A DNA stretch of 25,380 nucleotides, taken from the NCBI RefSeq assembly GCF_033542235.1, contig NZ_JAWRCU010000033.1, positions 1 to 25,380 on the forward strand, in the 5' to 3' direction. A program made the translations under genes and the position numbers. Shown piece by piece: positions 15,664-23,321 of the stretch (positions are counted from its first letter, which is position 1; the number at the start of each line of letters is the position of its first letter). A model generated the notes under the pieces. That model worked only from the letters and a program-made list of their open reading frames with translations, was not told the DNA's origin and did no database searches. The DNA is from JAWRCU01 sp033542235. Its GTDB lineage: Bacteria; Pseudomonadota; Alphaproteobacteria; Rhizobiales; Rhizobiaceae.

Positions 15664-16548
15664 GTGAACCTACGGCACCTCGAAACCTTCTTCTGGGCGG
15701 CGCGGCTGGGGAGCTTCGCCAAGGCGGCGCAGAAGCTCAACGCCACGCAATCGGCAGTGTCGATGCGCATCCAGGAGATCGAGGGCCGGTTGAATGCGAT
15801 GCTGTTCGACCGTTCGCAACGCAACGCCAGGCTCACGCCGGAGGGCTCGCGGCTTCTGCCTTACGCCGAGGAGGTGCTGCTGGCCTATCAGCGGCTCATC
15901 GAAGCGGCCGCCCCGCACGACCAGCAGGTCGCGGGCTATGTCCGGCTCGGCGTCACTGAGAATGTCGCCGTCACCTGGCTCGCCGGCTTGATCAAGATGC
16001 TCAAGAGCGAGCACCCGCTGATCCAGATCGAGCTCGAGATCGGCGTATCGCATGTGCTGGAGGAAAAGCTCATCGCGCGCGGCCTCGACATGGCGCTGGC
16101 GGCGTGCGAGCTGCCGCCCTCCAAATTCCACTCCACGCCCCTGCAGAGCATCGACTTCCGCTGGATGTGCAGTCCCGAGCTTCCGGATGTCCCGGATATA
16201 CTGACCCCCGAAGCTCTCTCGGAGCTACCGATCCTATCCGTGACCAGGGAGTGGCAGGCGCGAGGCTCGCACCTGAAATGGTTCACCGAGAACAAGATCC
16301 ACTATCGCAACGTCACGATCTGCAACACGTTCAGAACGACGGCGTCCATGGCGATCGATTGCCTCGGCCTCGCACAGCTGCCGGTGCGGCTGTTCCAGGA
16401 GGAGGTGAAGCAAGGCCTGTTGCGGATTCTGCGAGCGGAGCCCGAGATTCCTCCGCTACAGATCCTAGCGATACGGCCGGCCGGCGACGATTCACCGGTA
16501 TATCGGGCGATCGAGAGCGCGGCCCTCAGAGCTGCGGCCGCGCACTGA
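15664..16548 (+). CDS. LysR-family transcriptional regulator of the catabolic cluster
   Basis: 294 residues. The frame is open further upstream, but GTG 15664 is the family-like start: GGGAGGG (15653-15659) lies 4 nt upstream and the protein then begins V(M)NLRHLETFFWAARLGSF, a classic LysR N-terminus. The helix-turn-helix is intact (AKAAQKLNATQSAVSMRIQE, then LNAMLFDRSQRNARLT). From about residue 88 the effector-binding domain follows. It is divergent from the amidohydrolase-deacetylase-SDR operon and convergent (1 bp apart) with the RidA gene, so it likely senses the ureide substrate and controls that operon and perhaps the importer. Confidence 0.91.
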   Translation: MNLRHLETFFWAARLGSFAKAAQKLNATQSAVSMRIQEIEGRLNAMLFDRSQRNARLTPEGSRLLPYAEEVLLAYQRLIEAAAPHDQQVAGYVRLGVTENVAVTWLAGLIKMLKSEHPLIQIELEIGVSHVLEEKLIARGLDMALAACELPPSKFHSTPLQSIDFRWMCSPELPDVPDILTPEALSELPILSVTREWQARGSHLKWFTENKIHYRNVTICNTFRTTASMAIDCLGLAQLPVRLFQEEVKQGLLRILRAEPEIPPLQILAIRPAGDDSPVYRAIESAALRAAAAH

Positions 16549-16549
16549 C

Positions 16550-16906
16550 CTATGGTTTGATCGCGAAGGCCTGGATCTCGACCTTGAGCCGCGGATCGGC
16601 GAGCTTGGCCTCGACGCACGCGCGCGCCGGCTGATGACCCTGCGCCACCCAGGCGTCATAAACGCTGTTCATGGCCTCGAAGTCGCCAATATCGGGCAGC
16701 CATACATAGACATGCGTGATCCTGGTCTTGTCCGTTCCCGCCTGCTCCAGGAAGCGGTCGATCTTCGCCAGAACCTGGGCGGTCTGCGATTTCACGTCCC
16801 CCGTCGGATCGTCCGCGGCCAGGCCCGCCAAGACGACGGCCGTGCCGCTCAAGGGGTAGGTCACCATCTGACTCATCCTGGCATTGGAGAAATGTCTCTC
16901 TATCAC
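16550..16906 (-). CDS. RidA/YjgF/UK114-family protein
   Basis: 118 residues spanning a full RidA fold. GTG 16906 has AAGGAG (16915-16920) 8 nt upstream. The family arginine is kept as Arg95 in QPARACVEAKL, with the downstream KVEIQAFA strand (Glu110). RidA proteins deaminate reactive enamines/imines; other Rid subfamilies work in pyrimidine, purine or amino-acid catabolism (for example RutC). The motif ACVEAKLADPRLKVEI differs from the canonical CVEVARLPKDVKIEI, so it may be a Rid2/Rid3-type member with its own substrate. It lies between the LysR and importer genes and is divergent from the importer, as a catabolic-cluster member would be. Confidence 0.9.
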   Translation of the reverse strand: MIERHFSNARMSQMVTYPLSGTAVVLAGLAADDPTGDVKSQTAQVLAKIDRFLEQAGTDKTRITHVYVWLPDIGDFEAMNSVYDAWVAQGHQPARACVEAKLADPRLKVEIQAFAIKP

Positions 16907-17177
16907 GACTGATGCTCCTTCGTGCTTGGTGGGCCGTCCACATACAGGCTGGCCCCGCGGCCCTCCATCGCGAAGTTATGACGTGTGTCCCTCACGAAAT
17001 TTGATAGGCGGCCGATTGCAAAGCTGACACTTCAGAAAATTTGATGGTTTTTGTAAACGCATTTCGGCTTGTCTAAACAGAAAACGCGTCGGAAGCTCTG
17101 TTCGGACATGGGAGCAGGAGAGGGAGCTCTCTGCGCCGTGGCCGGCAATCCAACTCCAAGAAGGAACAGGACGGCAA
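16907..17177. promoter_or_regulatory. Divergent RidA/importer control region with AAATTTGAT direct repeats
   Basis: 271 bp with no gene. aaatttgat occurs at 16997-17005 and again at 17037-17045, exactly 40 bp apart, about four helical turns, both in the same orientation. The block 16990-17090 is AT-richer than its flanks. Two direct copies on the same helix face are typical of a cooperatively bound regulator site. I could not identify a convincing promoter box. AAGGAA lies upstream of the binding-protein ATG. Confidence 0.4.
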
Positions 17178-18515
17178 ATGGGAGAAATACGGTTGGCGGC
17201 ACTCGACCGCCCTATAGACAATAACAGGCCAAGGCGGTGGATGGCGGCTCTTGCTGTTTCCGCCGGCCTCATGGCGGGGATGACCACAGCGGCCCTGTCC
17301 CAGCAGGAATACAAGCCGGCCGCTCCCGAGCCGGGTACTGAAATCCCCCAGTCGACAGTCAGGATGGGCATCCTGCCTTACGCTGATGGATCCTTTCCCA
17401 TCATCGGCGTGAAGCAGGGATTCTTCGGGGATGTCGGCATCAGCATCTCGCCTGCGGAAGGCACGAAGGTGACCGAGGAGCAGGCCCATTCGCTGCTCAT
17501 GCGTGGCGACCTCGATGTGACGCACGGATATCCGCCGAACTTCCTGCCCACCTATCAGAATTCGCGAGTCGTGAAGCAGATCATGTTCCATGACGTGATC
17601 GTTGCCGGCTGCATGCTCGCTTCGCCCGAGCAGAAGCTGAAGGGGATCAAGGACTATCTCGCCGAGGGCATGCCCTTCGACAAAGCGATTGCGGAGGCTA
17701 TGGCGCCTGTGCAGGGCAAGGAGCTAGCCTCCACGCCTGTAGCGAATGAAAGACTGTTCGAGGATACCATCACGCAGCTTTCCGGCGTTACCTGGACGCC
17801 CAAGATCCTGGACGATCCCAATATCCTGGTCTCGGCGAAAGCCGGGCAGATTCAGTTTGCCCACCCGTCGGGCGCGCCTGTCGTCTACTCGCTGCTTCAG
17901 GCGGGCTGGACCCGGCTGGTCTGCCTCGACGACCTGATCGCACATGGACCCAAGGGCAAGGACTCCCCCATCCTGCGTTCGATCACCGCTGTCGGGGCGG
18001 AAGCGAATGGGGAATGGGTCAACAAGAATCCCAACACCGCGCTCCGCTATATTTCGGCAGTGTGGCGCACGATCGACGCCATCAAGGCCGATCCGGCCCT
18101 GTATGACATCCAGGCGCCGGTGCTGAACAGCATCACCGGCACCAATCTCACCGGCAAAGACCTGGCGGGCACGGTCGAGCTCTTCCATCCCTACATTACG
18201 TATGGGGAGAACACGCGGTTCTACACCGACGAACAGTCGCTGCTCTATTACAAGCCGCTCTATGAGCAGATCATCGGCGCCTTCGCCGAGAACGGAGTGG
18301 TGCCGGCGGATGTCACACCGGATGAGTTCGTGTGGGGCGGCAAGCTCTGGCAGCAGCTCGAGGACTACCGCAAGCAGACGGACGAGCTTCTTGGCAAGCT
18401 AGACGTAGCGTCGCTGTCTCAGGAGAAGAAGGATCTCGTCACCGAGGCCCGCAAATTCTATGGCTGGCACGATTATCTGGACGCCTACCGCTTCGCGCTT
18501 GCCGCATCGCAATAG
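17178..18515 (+). CDS. NitT/TauT-type ABC importer, periplasmic substrate-binding protein
   Basis: 445 residues. A signal peptide is visible at about residues 20-42 (RRWMAALAVSAGLMAG, then TTAALS), after an unusually long charged N-terminus. The mature part has the type-II binding-protein features of the nitrate/taurine family: VRMGILPYADGSFPIIGVKQ with GFFGDVGISI, then VTEEQAHSLLMRGDLDVTHG and VVKQIMFHDVIVAGCMLAS. At 445 residues it is longer than the usual 320-350 and closer to CmpA/NrtA-sized binding proteins. It is the first gene of the importer operon, divergent from RidA. The ligand is unknown; the neighbouring ureide enzymes suggest a ureide, hydantoin or related nitrogen compound. Confidence 0.88.
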   Translation: MGEIRLAALDRPIDNNRPRRWMAALAVSAGLMAGMTTAALSQQEYKPAAPEPGTEIPQSTVRMGILPYADGSFPIIGVKQGFFGDVGISISPAEGTKVTEEQAHSLLMRGDLDVTHGYPPNFLPTYQNSRVVKQIMFHDVIVAGCMLASPEQKLKGIKDYLAEGMPFDKAIAEAMAPVQGKELASTPVANERLFEDTITQLSGVTWTPKILDDPNILVSAKAGQIQFAHPSGAPVVYSLLQAGWTRLVCLDDLIAHGPKGKDSPILRSITAVGAEANGEWVNKNPNTALRYISAVWRTIDAIKADPALYDIQAPVLNSITGTNLTGKDLAGTVELFHPYITYGENTRFYTDEQSLLYYKPLYEQIIGAFAENGVVPADVTPDEFVWGGKLWQQLEDYRKQTDELLGKLDVASLSQEKKDLVTEARKFYGWHDYLDAYRFALAASQ

Positions 18516-18524
18516 GAAGCCGCT

Positions 18525-19427
18525 TTGAGCAAGCCGCACAACCAAAACTCGTCGCTGAGCCCGGTCAATCCGGGCTCGGCTGTATCTCCGAGGAAGGGGC
18601 TCGGCGCCGTAGGCTCTCCCATCCCTTGGAGGTTCGATCCGTTCGCGATTCTCGGGGTGCTGCTTTTGATCGGCATCTGGCAGGCACTGCTTCCGGTCAC
18701 GCCGAGATCGGCCCTGCCGACGCCTTGGGGCGTGGTGACGACGCTGGTCCAGAAATTCTGGTATCACAAGACGTTCGCATTCTATGGCCTGGTCGATACG
18801 GGCTTCTTCAGCGCGCTGCTCTACACTGTGGAGAATGTGCTGATGGCAATGCTGGCCGGCACTGCGATCGGCACCGTGGCCGGACTGGTGACGGCGCGTT
18901 CCTCGCTGATGCGCGCCGTGCTCGATCCGATCGCGCTGACGCTGGGCACCGTGCCGATCATCATCGCGTCGCCCTTCCTCCTTTTATGGCTGGGTGGCGA
19001 CAGGGCCAGCGCCGTTGCCACCGTCGCGTTCTATGTTTCGGTGATCCTTTACACCTATGCGCAGCGGGCCGCCGACAACCTCAACCCGGTCTACGAGTCC
19101 GCGGCCCGTACCTTCGGCGCCTCGCCGCGCCGCATCCTGTGGGACGTTCTCGTTCCCGGCACACTTCCCGAAATCCTCGGCGGCATCCGCATAGCCTTGG
19201 CTGGCGCATGGGGCCTGGAAGCGATCGCCGAATTGCTTGCTTCGCAACGGGGCCTGGGCAAGCTGATCAGAAGCATTACAGCTGTTTCCGACGTGCAAAC
19301 CCTGTTTGCCGCGCTCCTGCTTCTGGCGCTTACCGCTGCCGTCTTCGATGCAATCGTCACCAGCCTCTTTGCCAGGATCACGCGCTGGCGCGCGCTTCCA
19401 GCCAACGGACGGTCAGGAGCTATTTAA
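18525..19427 (+). CDS. NitT/TauT-type ABC importer, permease 1
   Basis: 300 residues. The start is TTG 18525, supported by AGGAAG (18514-18519) five nt upstream and overlapping the binding-protein stop. Residues 1-35 are a hydrophilic cytoplasmic tail, then six or so membrane segments follow. The EAA loop that contacts the ATPase is ESAARTFGASPRRILWDVLV with PGTLPEIL after it. There is an extended periplasmic stretch between the first two helices (about residues 65-95). The stop overlaps the ATPase start as TAATG, so translation is tightly coupled. It is one of two different permeases, so the channel is probably a heterodimer. Confidence 0.91.
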   Translation: MSKPHNQNSSLSPVNPGSAVSPRKGLGAVGSPIPWRFDPFAILGVLLLIGIWQALLPVTPRSALPTPWGVVTTLVQKFWYHKTFAFYGLVDTGFFSALLYTVENVLMAMLAGTAIGTVAGLVTARSSLMRAVLDPIALTLGTVPIIIASPFLLLWLGGDRASAVATVAFYVSVILYTYAQRAADNLNPVYESAARTFGASPRRILWDVLVPGTLPEILGGIRIALAGAWGLEAIAELLASQRGLGKLIRSITAVSDVQTLFAALLLLALTAAVFDAIVTSLFARITRWRALPANGRSGAI

Positions 19428-20245
19428 TGTCCGCAACACAGCCTCTTGCCCTCGAAGCGCAGGCACTGTCCCGGCAATACCGCCGGCGCGACGGCAGCAC
19501 CATTCATGCACTTTCGGACGTGAACATCTCCATCCCGGAAGGCGAGTTCGTCTGCATCGTCGGCCCTTCCGGGTGCGGAAAGAGCACTTTGCTGCAGCTC
19601 TGCGCCGGCCTTGACCGGCCGACGGGTGGAACGATCCGCACCCGCGGCACGCCGATCGCCGGTCCTGGTCCCGACCGGGGCGTCGTGTTCCAGAAGGACA
19701 GCGTCTTTCCGTGGATGAGCGTGCTCGACAATGTCGAGTATGGACTCCGCTGCCGAGGAGTCGCCGCGGCCGAGCGCAAAAGCGCGGCGCTCCACTATCT
19801 TGCGAAGGTGGGGCTCGCGGACGTGGCGGATGCTTGGCCCCGGGAATTGTCCGGCGGTATGCTGAAGCGCGTCGCCATCGCCTCAGTGTTCGCTAACGGG
19901 TCCGACGTCCTCCTGCTGGATGAGCCGTTCGGAGCGCTCGACTATGTCACGCGGCACAAGATCCATGACGTGCTGCTCGAGCTCTGGAACGAGGTCGACC
20001 GGCGCAAGCGAACAGTTCTGTTCATCACCCACGACGTGGACGAGGCCCTCACTCTGGCGGACCGGATCCTGGTCATGCGGTCGGGGAAGGTCATTGATGA
20101 CCTCCGGGTCGAAAGCAAGCGGCCGCGGGATGACGAGACGCTGGCGGAACCGGCTACCATCGCGCTCAAACGAAAGTTGCTGGAGCATCTGGGCATCGCC
20201 CACGGGCAGGCTGCGCGCGAGCACCCGTTGGAGAGCGTCGCATGA
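19427..20245 (+). CDS. NitT/TauT-type ABC importer, ATPase
   Basis: 272 residues from ATG 19427, with CAGGAG 8 nt upstream. The frame stays open back to 18332, but that stretch is the permease gene read out of frame. Motifs are Walker A GPSGCGKST (46-53), Q-loop Gln89 (VVFQKDSVFPW), signature LSGGM (141-145, as is usual in this subfamily), Walker B VLLLDEP (161-167), D-loop GALD and His202 (ITHDVDEA). It energises import of the cluster's substrate. Its ATGA overlap with the second permease, and TAATG with the first, show a single operon. About 25 residues after the nucleotide-binding domain form a helical C-terminus. Confidence 0.95.
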   Translation: MSATQPLALEAQALSRQYRRRDGSTIHALSDVNISIPEGEFVCIVGPSGCGKSTLLQLCAGLDRPTGGTIRTRGTPIAGPGPDRGVVFQKDSVFPWMSVLDNVEYGLRCRGVAAAERKSAALHYLAKVGLADVADAWPRELSGGMLKRVAIASVFANGSDVLLLDEPFGALDYVTRHKIHDVLLELWNEVDRRKRTVLFITHDVDEALTLADRILVMRSGKVIDDLRVESKRPRDDETLAEPATIALKRKLLEHLGIAHGQAAREHPLESVA

Positions 20246-21099
20246 CGGGCAGTCAATGGACTTCTCATCGCGATCGGCTCATCGCGCTCGGCGTGCTCGG
20301 AGCGCTGGTGGTCGGCTGGCAGGCGCTGTCGGTCGCCTTCCCGCAGGAGATCGTGCCGGGCACCCCCCTCGTGCCCGGTTGGCAGGTTGTGTTCACGACC
20401 ACCCTTTTGTCGCTGTCGCTCTATTGGCCCGGCGGCTGGGGGTTCGGCTCCGTCGCAGCAGGAGATGCCCAGAGCTACGTCTATGCGTTCCTGGCCATCA
20501 TCTATCATAGCGGCGCCACCTTCCTTCGCCTGCTCATCGGCTTTTCAGCCGGAGCGCTGATCGGGACCCTGCTCGGCCTGGCAGTATCGTGGTCGGCGTG
20601 GGGACGGCGGATCGTGAATCTGCCTATTCAGTTCCTGAGAGTGCTGCCGCTTCTCGCCCTGATCCCGCTGTTCCAGATCTGGTTCGGCCTGTCCTTCACC
20701 GGAGAGGTCAGCTTCGTCGCCTATGGCGTCGCCGTCATCTTCTTCGCCGCCGTGGTTAATGCGGTCGGCAACGTCCCGCAGGTCTATGTGGAGAACGCTC
20801 GAACCTTCGGAGCCAGTCGCTGGCGCCTCTACCGAACCGTCATCCTCCCGGCGATCCTTCCCGAGGTGGAATCGGCGGTGCTGCTCGCCCTCGGCGCCGC
20901 ATGGGGCGCGGTGCTTGGTTCCGAGTTCCTGGGGTCGCAGTCCGGCCTGGGCTATATCCTCGTCTATTCCCAGGCCTATGGCTTCCTCGACCGCATGTTC
21001 CTGATCGCCCTGCTCGTAGTGCTCTACGCTACGCTGAGCTACTGGATCGCGGCCAAAATCTTCGGGCACATCAACCGCTGGAACAAGATCGGGCGGTAG
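20242..21099 (+). CDS. NitT/TauT-type ABC importer, permease 2
   Basis: 285 residues, start ATG 20242 overlapping the ATPase stop (ATGA). It has the BPD_transp_1 fold, with the EAA loop VENARTFGASRWRLYRTVIL then PAILPEVES. Between the first helix (ALGVLGALVVGWQAL) and the second it carries an unusually long segment (about residues 35-90, with PGWQVVFTTTLLSLSLYWPG and a Gly-rich stretch) that may add an extra helix or periplasmic loop. The two permeases differ from each other, so the transporter is probably a heterodimer. It is the last gene of the four-gene operon (binding protein, permease, ATPase, permease). Confidence 0.91.
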   Translation: MTGSQWTSHRDRLIALGVLGALVVGWQALSVAFPQEIVPGTPLVPGWQVVFTTTLLSLSLYWPGGWGFGSVAAGDAQSYVYAFLAIIYHSGATFLRLLIGFSAGALIGTLLGLAVSWSAWGRRIVNLPIQFLRVLPLLALIPLFQIWFGLSFTGEVSFVAYGVAVIFFAAVVNAVGNVPQVYVENARTFGASRWRLYRTVILPAILPEVESAVLLALGAAWGAVLGSEFLGSQSGLGYILVYSQAYGFLDRMFLIALLVVLYATLSYWIAAKIFGHINRWNKIGR

Positions 21100-21238
21100 C
21101 ACCGGCATCGCGTGCATCTGCTGCGGACCCAAAACGCGGTTCATCGCCTGGCACGGTTCTCAGGCAGGGTAAGGCGTCTTGCCGGAGCCATGCAGGCAGG
21201 CGATAGTGTCGCCCCGACTGAGCGCAGCAGGGATCACG

Positions 21239-21682
21239 ATGATGCCCGACCATTCATCGAGCACGGAGGCTGGCAGAGTGGTGCGCGGCCGATGCCTGTG
21301 CGGCTCGGTGGGCTGGTCCTTCGCGGGCGACATCCCCGACGCGACGATCTGCAACTGCACAGCCTGCCGCCGCTATGGCGTGCTCTGGGCCTATGATTTC
21401 GATGGCTATGGAATCCACATCGACGATCCGGAGGAGAAGCTCACGGCCTACACCCGCGGACCGGGGTCGCCACTCTCCTTCAACTTCTGCCGGACCTGCG
21501 GAAACCTCGTGAGCTGGCGCGGGCTAGGGCCGGGCGAAGACGGCCGGATCAGGATCGCGGTCAATCTCCGTCTCGCCGAGCCCGACGAGGTTGCGGATAT
21601 TCCGCTCCAGCGCTTCGACGGCCTGCATAGCTTCGATGACTTGCCGCGAGACGGCCGCCGCATCGAAGACGTGTGGTTCTAG
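21239..21682 (+). CDS. GFA/CENP-V-family zinc-binding protein
   Basis: 147 residues from ATG 21239 (AGGG at 21229-21232, 6 nt upstream); an ATG at 21242 is the second choice, and an upstream in-frame start would add 20 residues without support. The zinc ligands of the glutathione-dependent formaldehyde-activating (GFA) family are present: CLCGSV near residue 20, CNCTACRR near 40, and CRTCGN near 90. Family members bind zinc; some add glutathione to formaldehyde, but most are uncharacterised, so I do not assign an enzyme activity. It follows the importer operon on the same strand after 139 bp with nothing recognisable, and its stop codon lies inside a large hairpin. Confidence 0.84.
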   Translation: MMPDHSSSTEAGRVVRGRCLCGSVGWSFAGDIPDATICNCTACRRYGVLWAYDFDGYGIHIDDPEEKLTAYTRGPGSPLSFNFCRTCGNLVSWRGLGPGEDGRIRIAVNLRLAEPDEVADIPLQRFDGLHSFDDLPRDGRRIEDVWF

Positions 21683-21785
21683 AGCGGCTGAGGCCCGGAT
21701 AAATCCGGGCTGCCGCTCTATCCGTTTGTTCTTTGCCGCATTTGTGCAACGCCAAGTGATGGCACTTGGCTGCAAAATGCTCTAG
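21679..21785. repeat. 107-bp composite palindromic repeat bounded by CTAGAGC/GCTCTAG
   Basis: CTAGAGC (21679-21685) and GCTCTAG (21779-21785) are exact inverted ends. Inside lie two hairpins. The first has a 9-bp outer stem (tagagcggc at 21680-21688 with gccgctcta at 21712-21720) and a 7-bp inner stem (gcccgga at 21693-21699 with tccgggc at 21704-21710). The second is gccaagtg (21751-21758) / cacttggc (21763-21770). Such elements are common intergenic palindromes in rhizobia and are probably multicopy. It overlaps the GFA stop codon, so it could also act as the terminator of that gene. Confidence 0.65.
21680..21720 (+). terminator. Large hairpin over the GFA stop codon, possible terminator
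   Basis: The TAG stop (21680-21682) is the first part of the outer stem arm. The stem is 9 bp plus an inner 7 bp, followed by atccgtttgttctttg, which is T-rich but not a true U-run. It is part of the composite repeat. Confidence 0.4.
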
Positions 21786-21871
21786 CTCGACAAGTCTGGC
21801 CGAATGGCAGCTTCCAATCTGCCCTTTCCTACCCGAGCCGGTCCCCAGGCTCGTTGAACCGGGAGAGCGTC

Positions 21872-22177
21872 ATGATCGAGGTGATACAGGTCAGCCCTTC
21901 GGATCCGCTCGCCTTCGAGGTCACGATCCGCGAAGCAGCCGGTGAAACCCACCATCACGTCACCATGGCGCGAAGGGACTATGACAGGCTCACGAATGGT
22001 ACCTGCCGGGCGGAGCACTGTGTCGAGGCGGCTTTCCGCTTCTTGCTCGACCGCGAGCCGAAGGAAGCGATCCTGTCGCGTTTCGATGTCAGCGTGATTT
22101 CGCGCTACTTCCCTGACTTCGAAGCAAAGCTCCCGCAGTATATCGCAATGAGCTCTGCGGAAGGAAATGGCCGATGA
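21872..22177 (+). CDS. Small conserved-looking hypothetical protein
   Basis: 101 residues from ATG 21872, which has GGGAG (21861-21865) 6 nt upstream; a TTG at 21854 would overlap that ribosome site. I do not recognise a named family. It starts MIEVIQVSPSDPLAFEVTI, has a His-rich patch THHHVTM, and ends with a helix-rich half (CVEAAFRFLLDREPKEAILS, then RFDVSVISRYFPDFE) with mixed charges. It has no signal peptide or membrane helix, so it should be cytoplasmic. Similar short proteins seem to occur in rhizobial genomes, from memory. It ends 9 bp from the convergent ugpC stop. Codon use looks like its neighbours. Confidence 0.72.
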   Translation: MIEVIQVSPSDPLAFEVTIREAAGETHHHVTMARRDYDRLTNGTCRAEHCVEAAFRFLLDREPKEAILSRFDVSVISRYFPDFEAKLPQYIAMSSAEGNGR

Positions 22178-22186
22178 TGATGGCGG

Positions 22187-23308
22187 CTACGCTTTCACCA
22201 GCGTTGGTGTAACGCGCCTGCGCTCGGTCGCAGGCAAGACCTCGCCTGGCATCCGCCGGCCGGTTTCCGCGTCGAAGAGCTGAATGTCGTCGGGGGCGAG
22301 CTTGAATGAAAGCGGGTCGCCGGGCAAAAGGCGCCGGGCATCGGTCACATGCGCGATGATCGTCTCGCCTGCGAAGGTGCCGTGGACCAGCTGTGCCGCG
22401 CCGAGCTCCTCGACGAAGTCGAATCGGCCGGACAGGCCGCCGGCTTCCAGCTTTAAGGCTTCGGCGCGGAAGCCGACCGTCACCGGACCGTGCCCAACGT
22501 CCGGCCAGCGTTGGGTATCATAGGCAAGGCGCTGGCCGTCCCGCAACGCGATCACTCCAGCGTCCGGTTCGGCGATTGCGGGCAGCAGATTCAGACCAGG
22601 CGTGCCGATGAAGCCGGCGACATAGGTCGTCTCGGGGCGCTTGTAGACGTCGGCGGGAGTGCCGACCTGCTCGACCACGCCCTTGTTCATGACAACAATG
22701 CGATCGGCGAGCGTCATCGCCTCGACCTGGTCGTGGGTCACGAACAGGGTCGTGGTGCCCAGCCGCTGATGCAGCTTGCGGATCTCGACGCGCATGGCGA
22801 CGCGCAGCCTTGCATCGAGATTGGACAGCGGCTCGTCGTAAAGGAATACTTTTGGCTCGCGGATCATGGCGCGGCCCATGGCGACGCGCTGGCGCTGACC
22901 GCCTGAAAGCTGACCGGGCTTGCGTTCGAGGAACTCGGTAAGGCCGAGCGATGCCGCGACTTGTCTGACTTTGTCCAAACGCGCGGTCTTTGAAAGGCCG
23001 GCGATCTTCAGCGCGTAGCCTATGTTCTGAGCAACCGTCATGTGCGGATAGAGAGCATAGTTCTGGAAGACCATGGCGCAACCGCGCTCACGTGGCTCGA
23101 GCCTGTTGACCACCTGTCCGTCGATCAGGATCTCGCCTGAGGTGATCGCCTCGAGCCCGGCGACCATCCGCAAAAGGGTGGATTTGCCGCAGCCAGAGGG
23201 GCCGAGAATGACGATCAGTTCGCCACGCTCGATCTCGAGGTCGACGCCGTGCACGACCTCTGTCTTGCCGTAGGATTTGCGGATATTCCTCAGGGCTATT
23301 TCGGCCAT
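22187..23308 (-). CDS. ugpC: UgpC/MalK-type sugar ABC importer ATPase
   Basis: 373 residues with Walker A GPSGCGKST (36-44), Q-loop FQNYALYPH, signature LSGGQ (134-138), Walker B VFLYDEP (154-160) and His192 (FVTHDQVEA). Residues about 235-360 form the TOBE-type regulatory domain seen in carbohydrate importer ATPases. ATG 23308 lies downstream of TAGGAG, which overlaps the ugpE stop. It is third in the order ugpA-ugpE-ugpC and in this family energises uptake of sn-glycerol-3-phosphate or glycerophosphodiesters, though related sugar importers look alike. It ends next to the hypothetical gene. Confidence 0.92.
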   Translation of the reverse strand: MAEIALRNIRKSYGKTEVVHGVDLEIERGELIVILGPSGCGKSTLLRMVAGLEAITSGEILIDGQVVNRLEPRERGCAMVFQNYALYPHMTVAQNIGYALKIAGLSKTARLDKVRQVAASLGLTEFLERKPGQLSGGQRQRVAMGRAMIREPKVFLYDEPLSNLDARLRVAMRVEIRKLHQRLGTTTLFVTHDQVEAMTLADRIVVMNKGVVEQVGTPADVYKRPETTYVAGFIGTPGLNLLPAIAEPDAGVIALRDGQRLAYDTQRWPDVGHGPVTVGFRAEALKLEAGGLSGRFDFVEELGAAQLVHGTFAGETIIAHVTDARRLLPGDPLSFKLAPDDIQLFDAETGRRMPGEVLPATERRRVTPTLVKA

Positions 23309-23321
23309 TTGGCTGAAGCTC

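Noticed and set aside
18332..19426. Upstream extension of the importer ATPase frame
   Set aside because: It lies over the binding-protein end and the permease in another frame. The ATPase family start and ribosome site are at ATG 19427.
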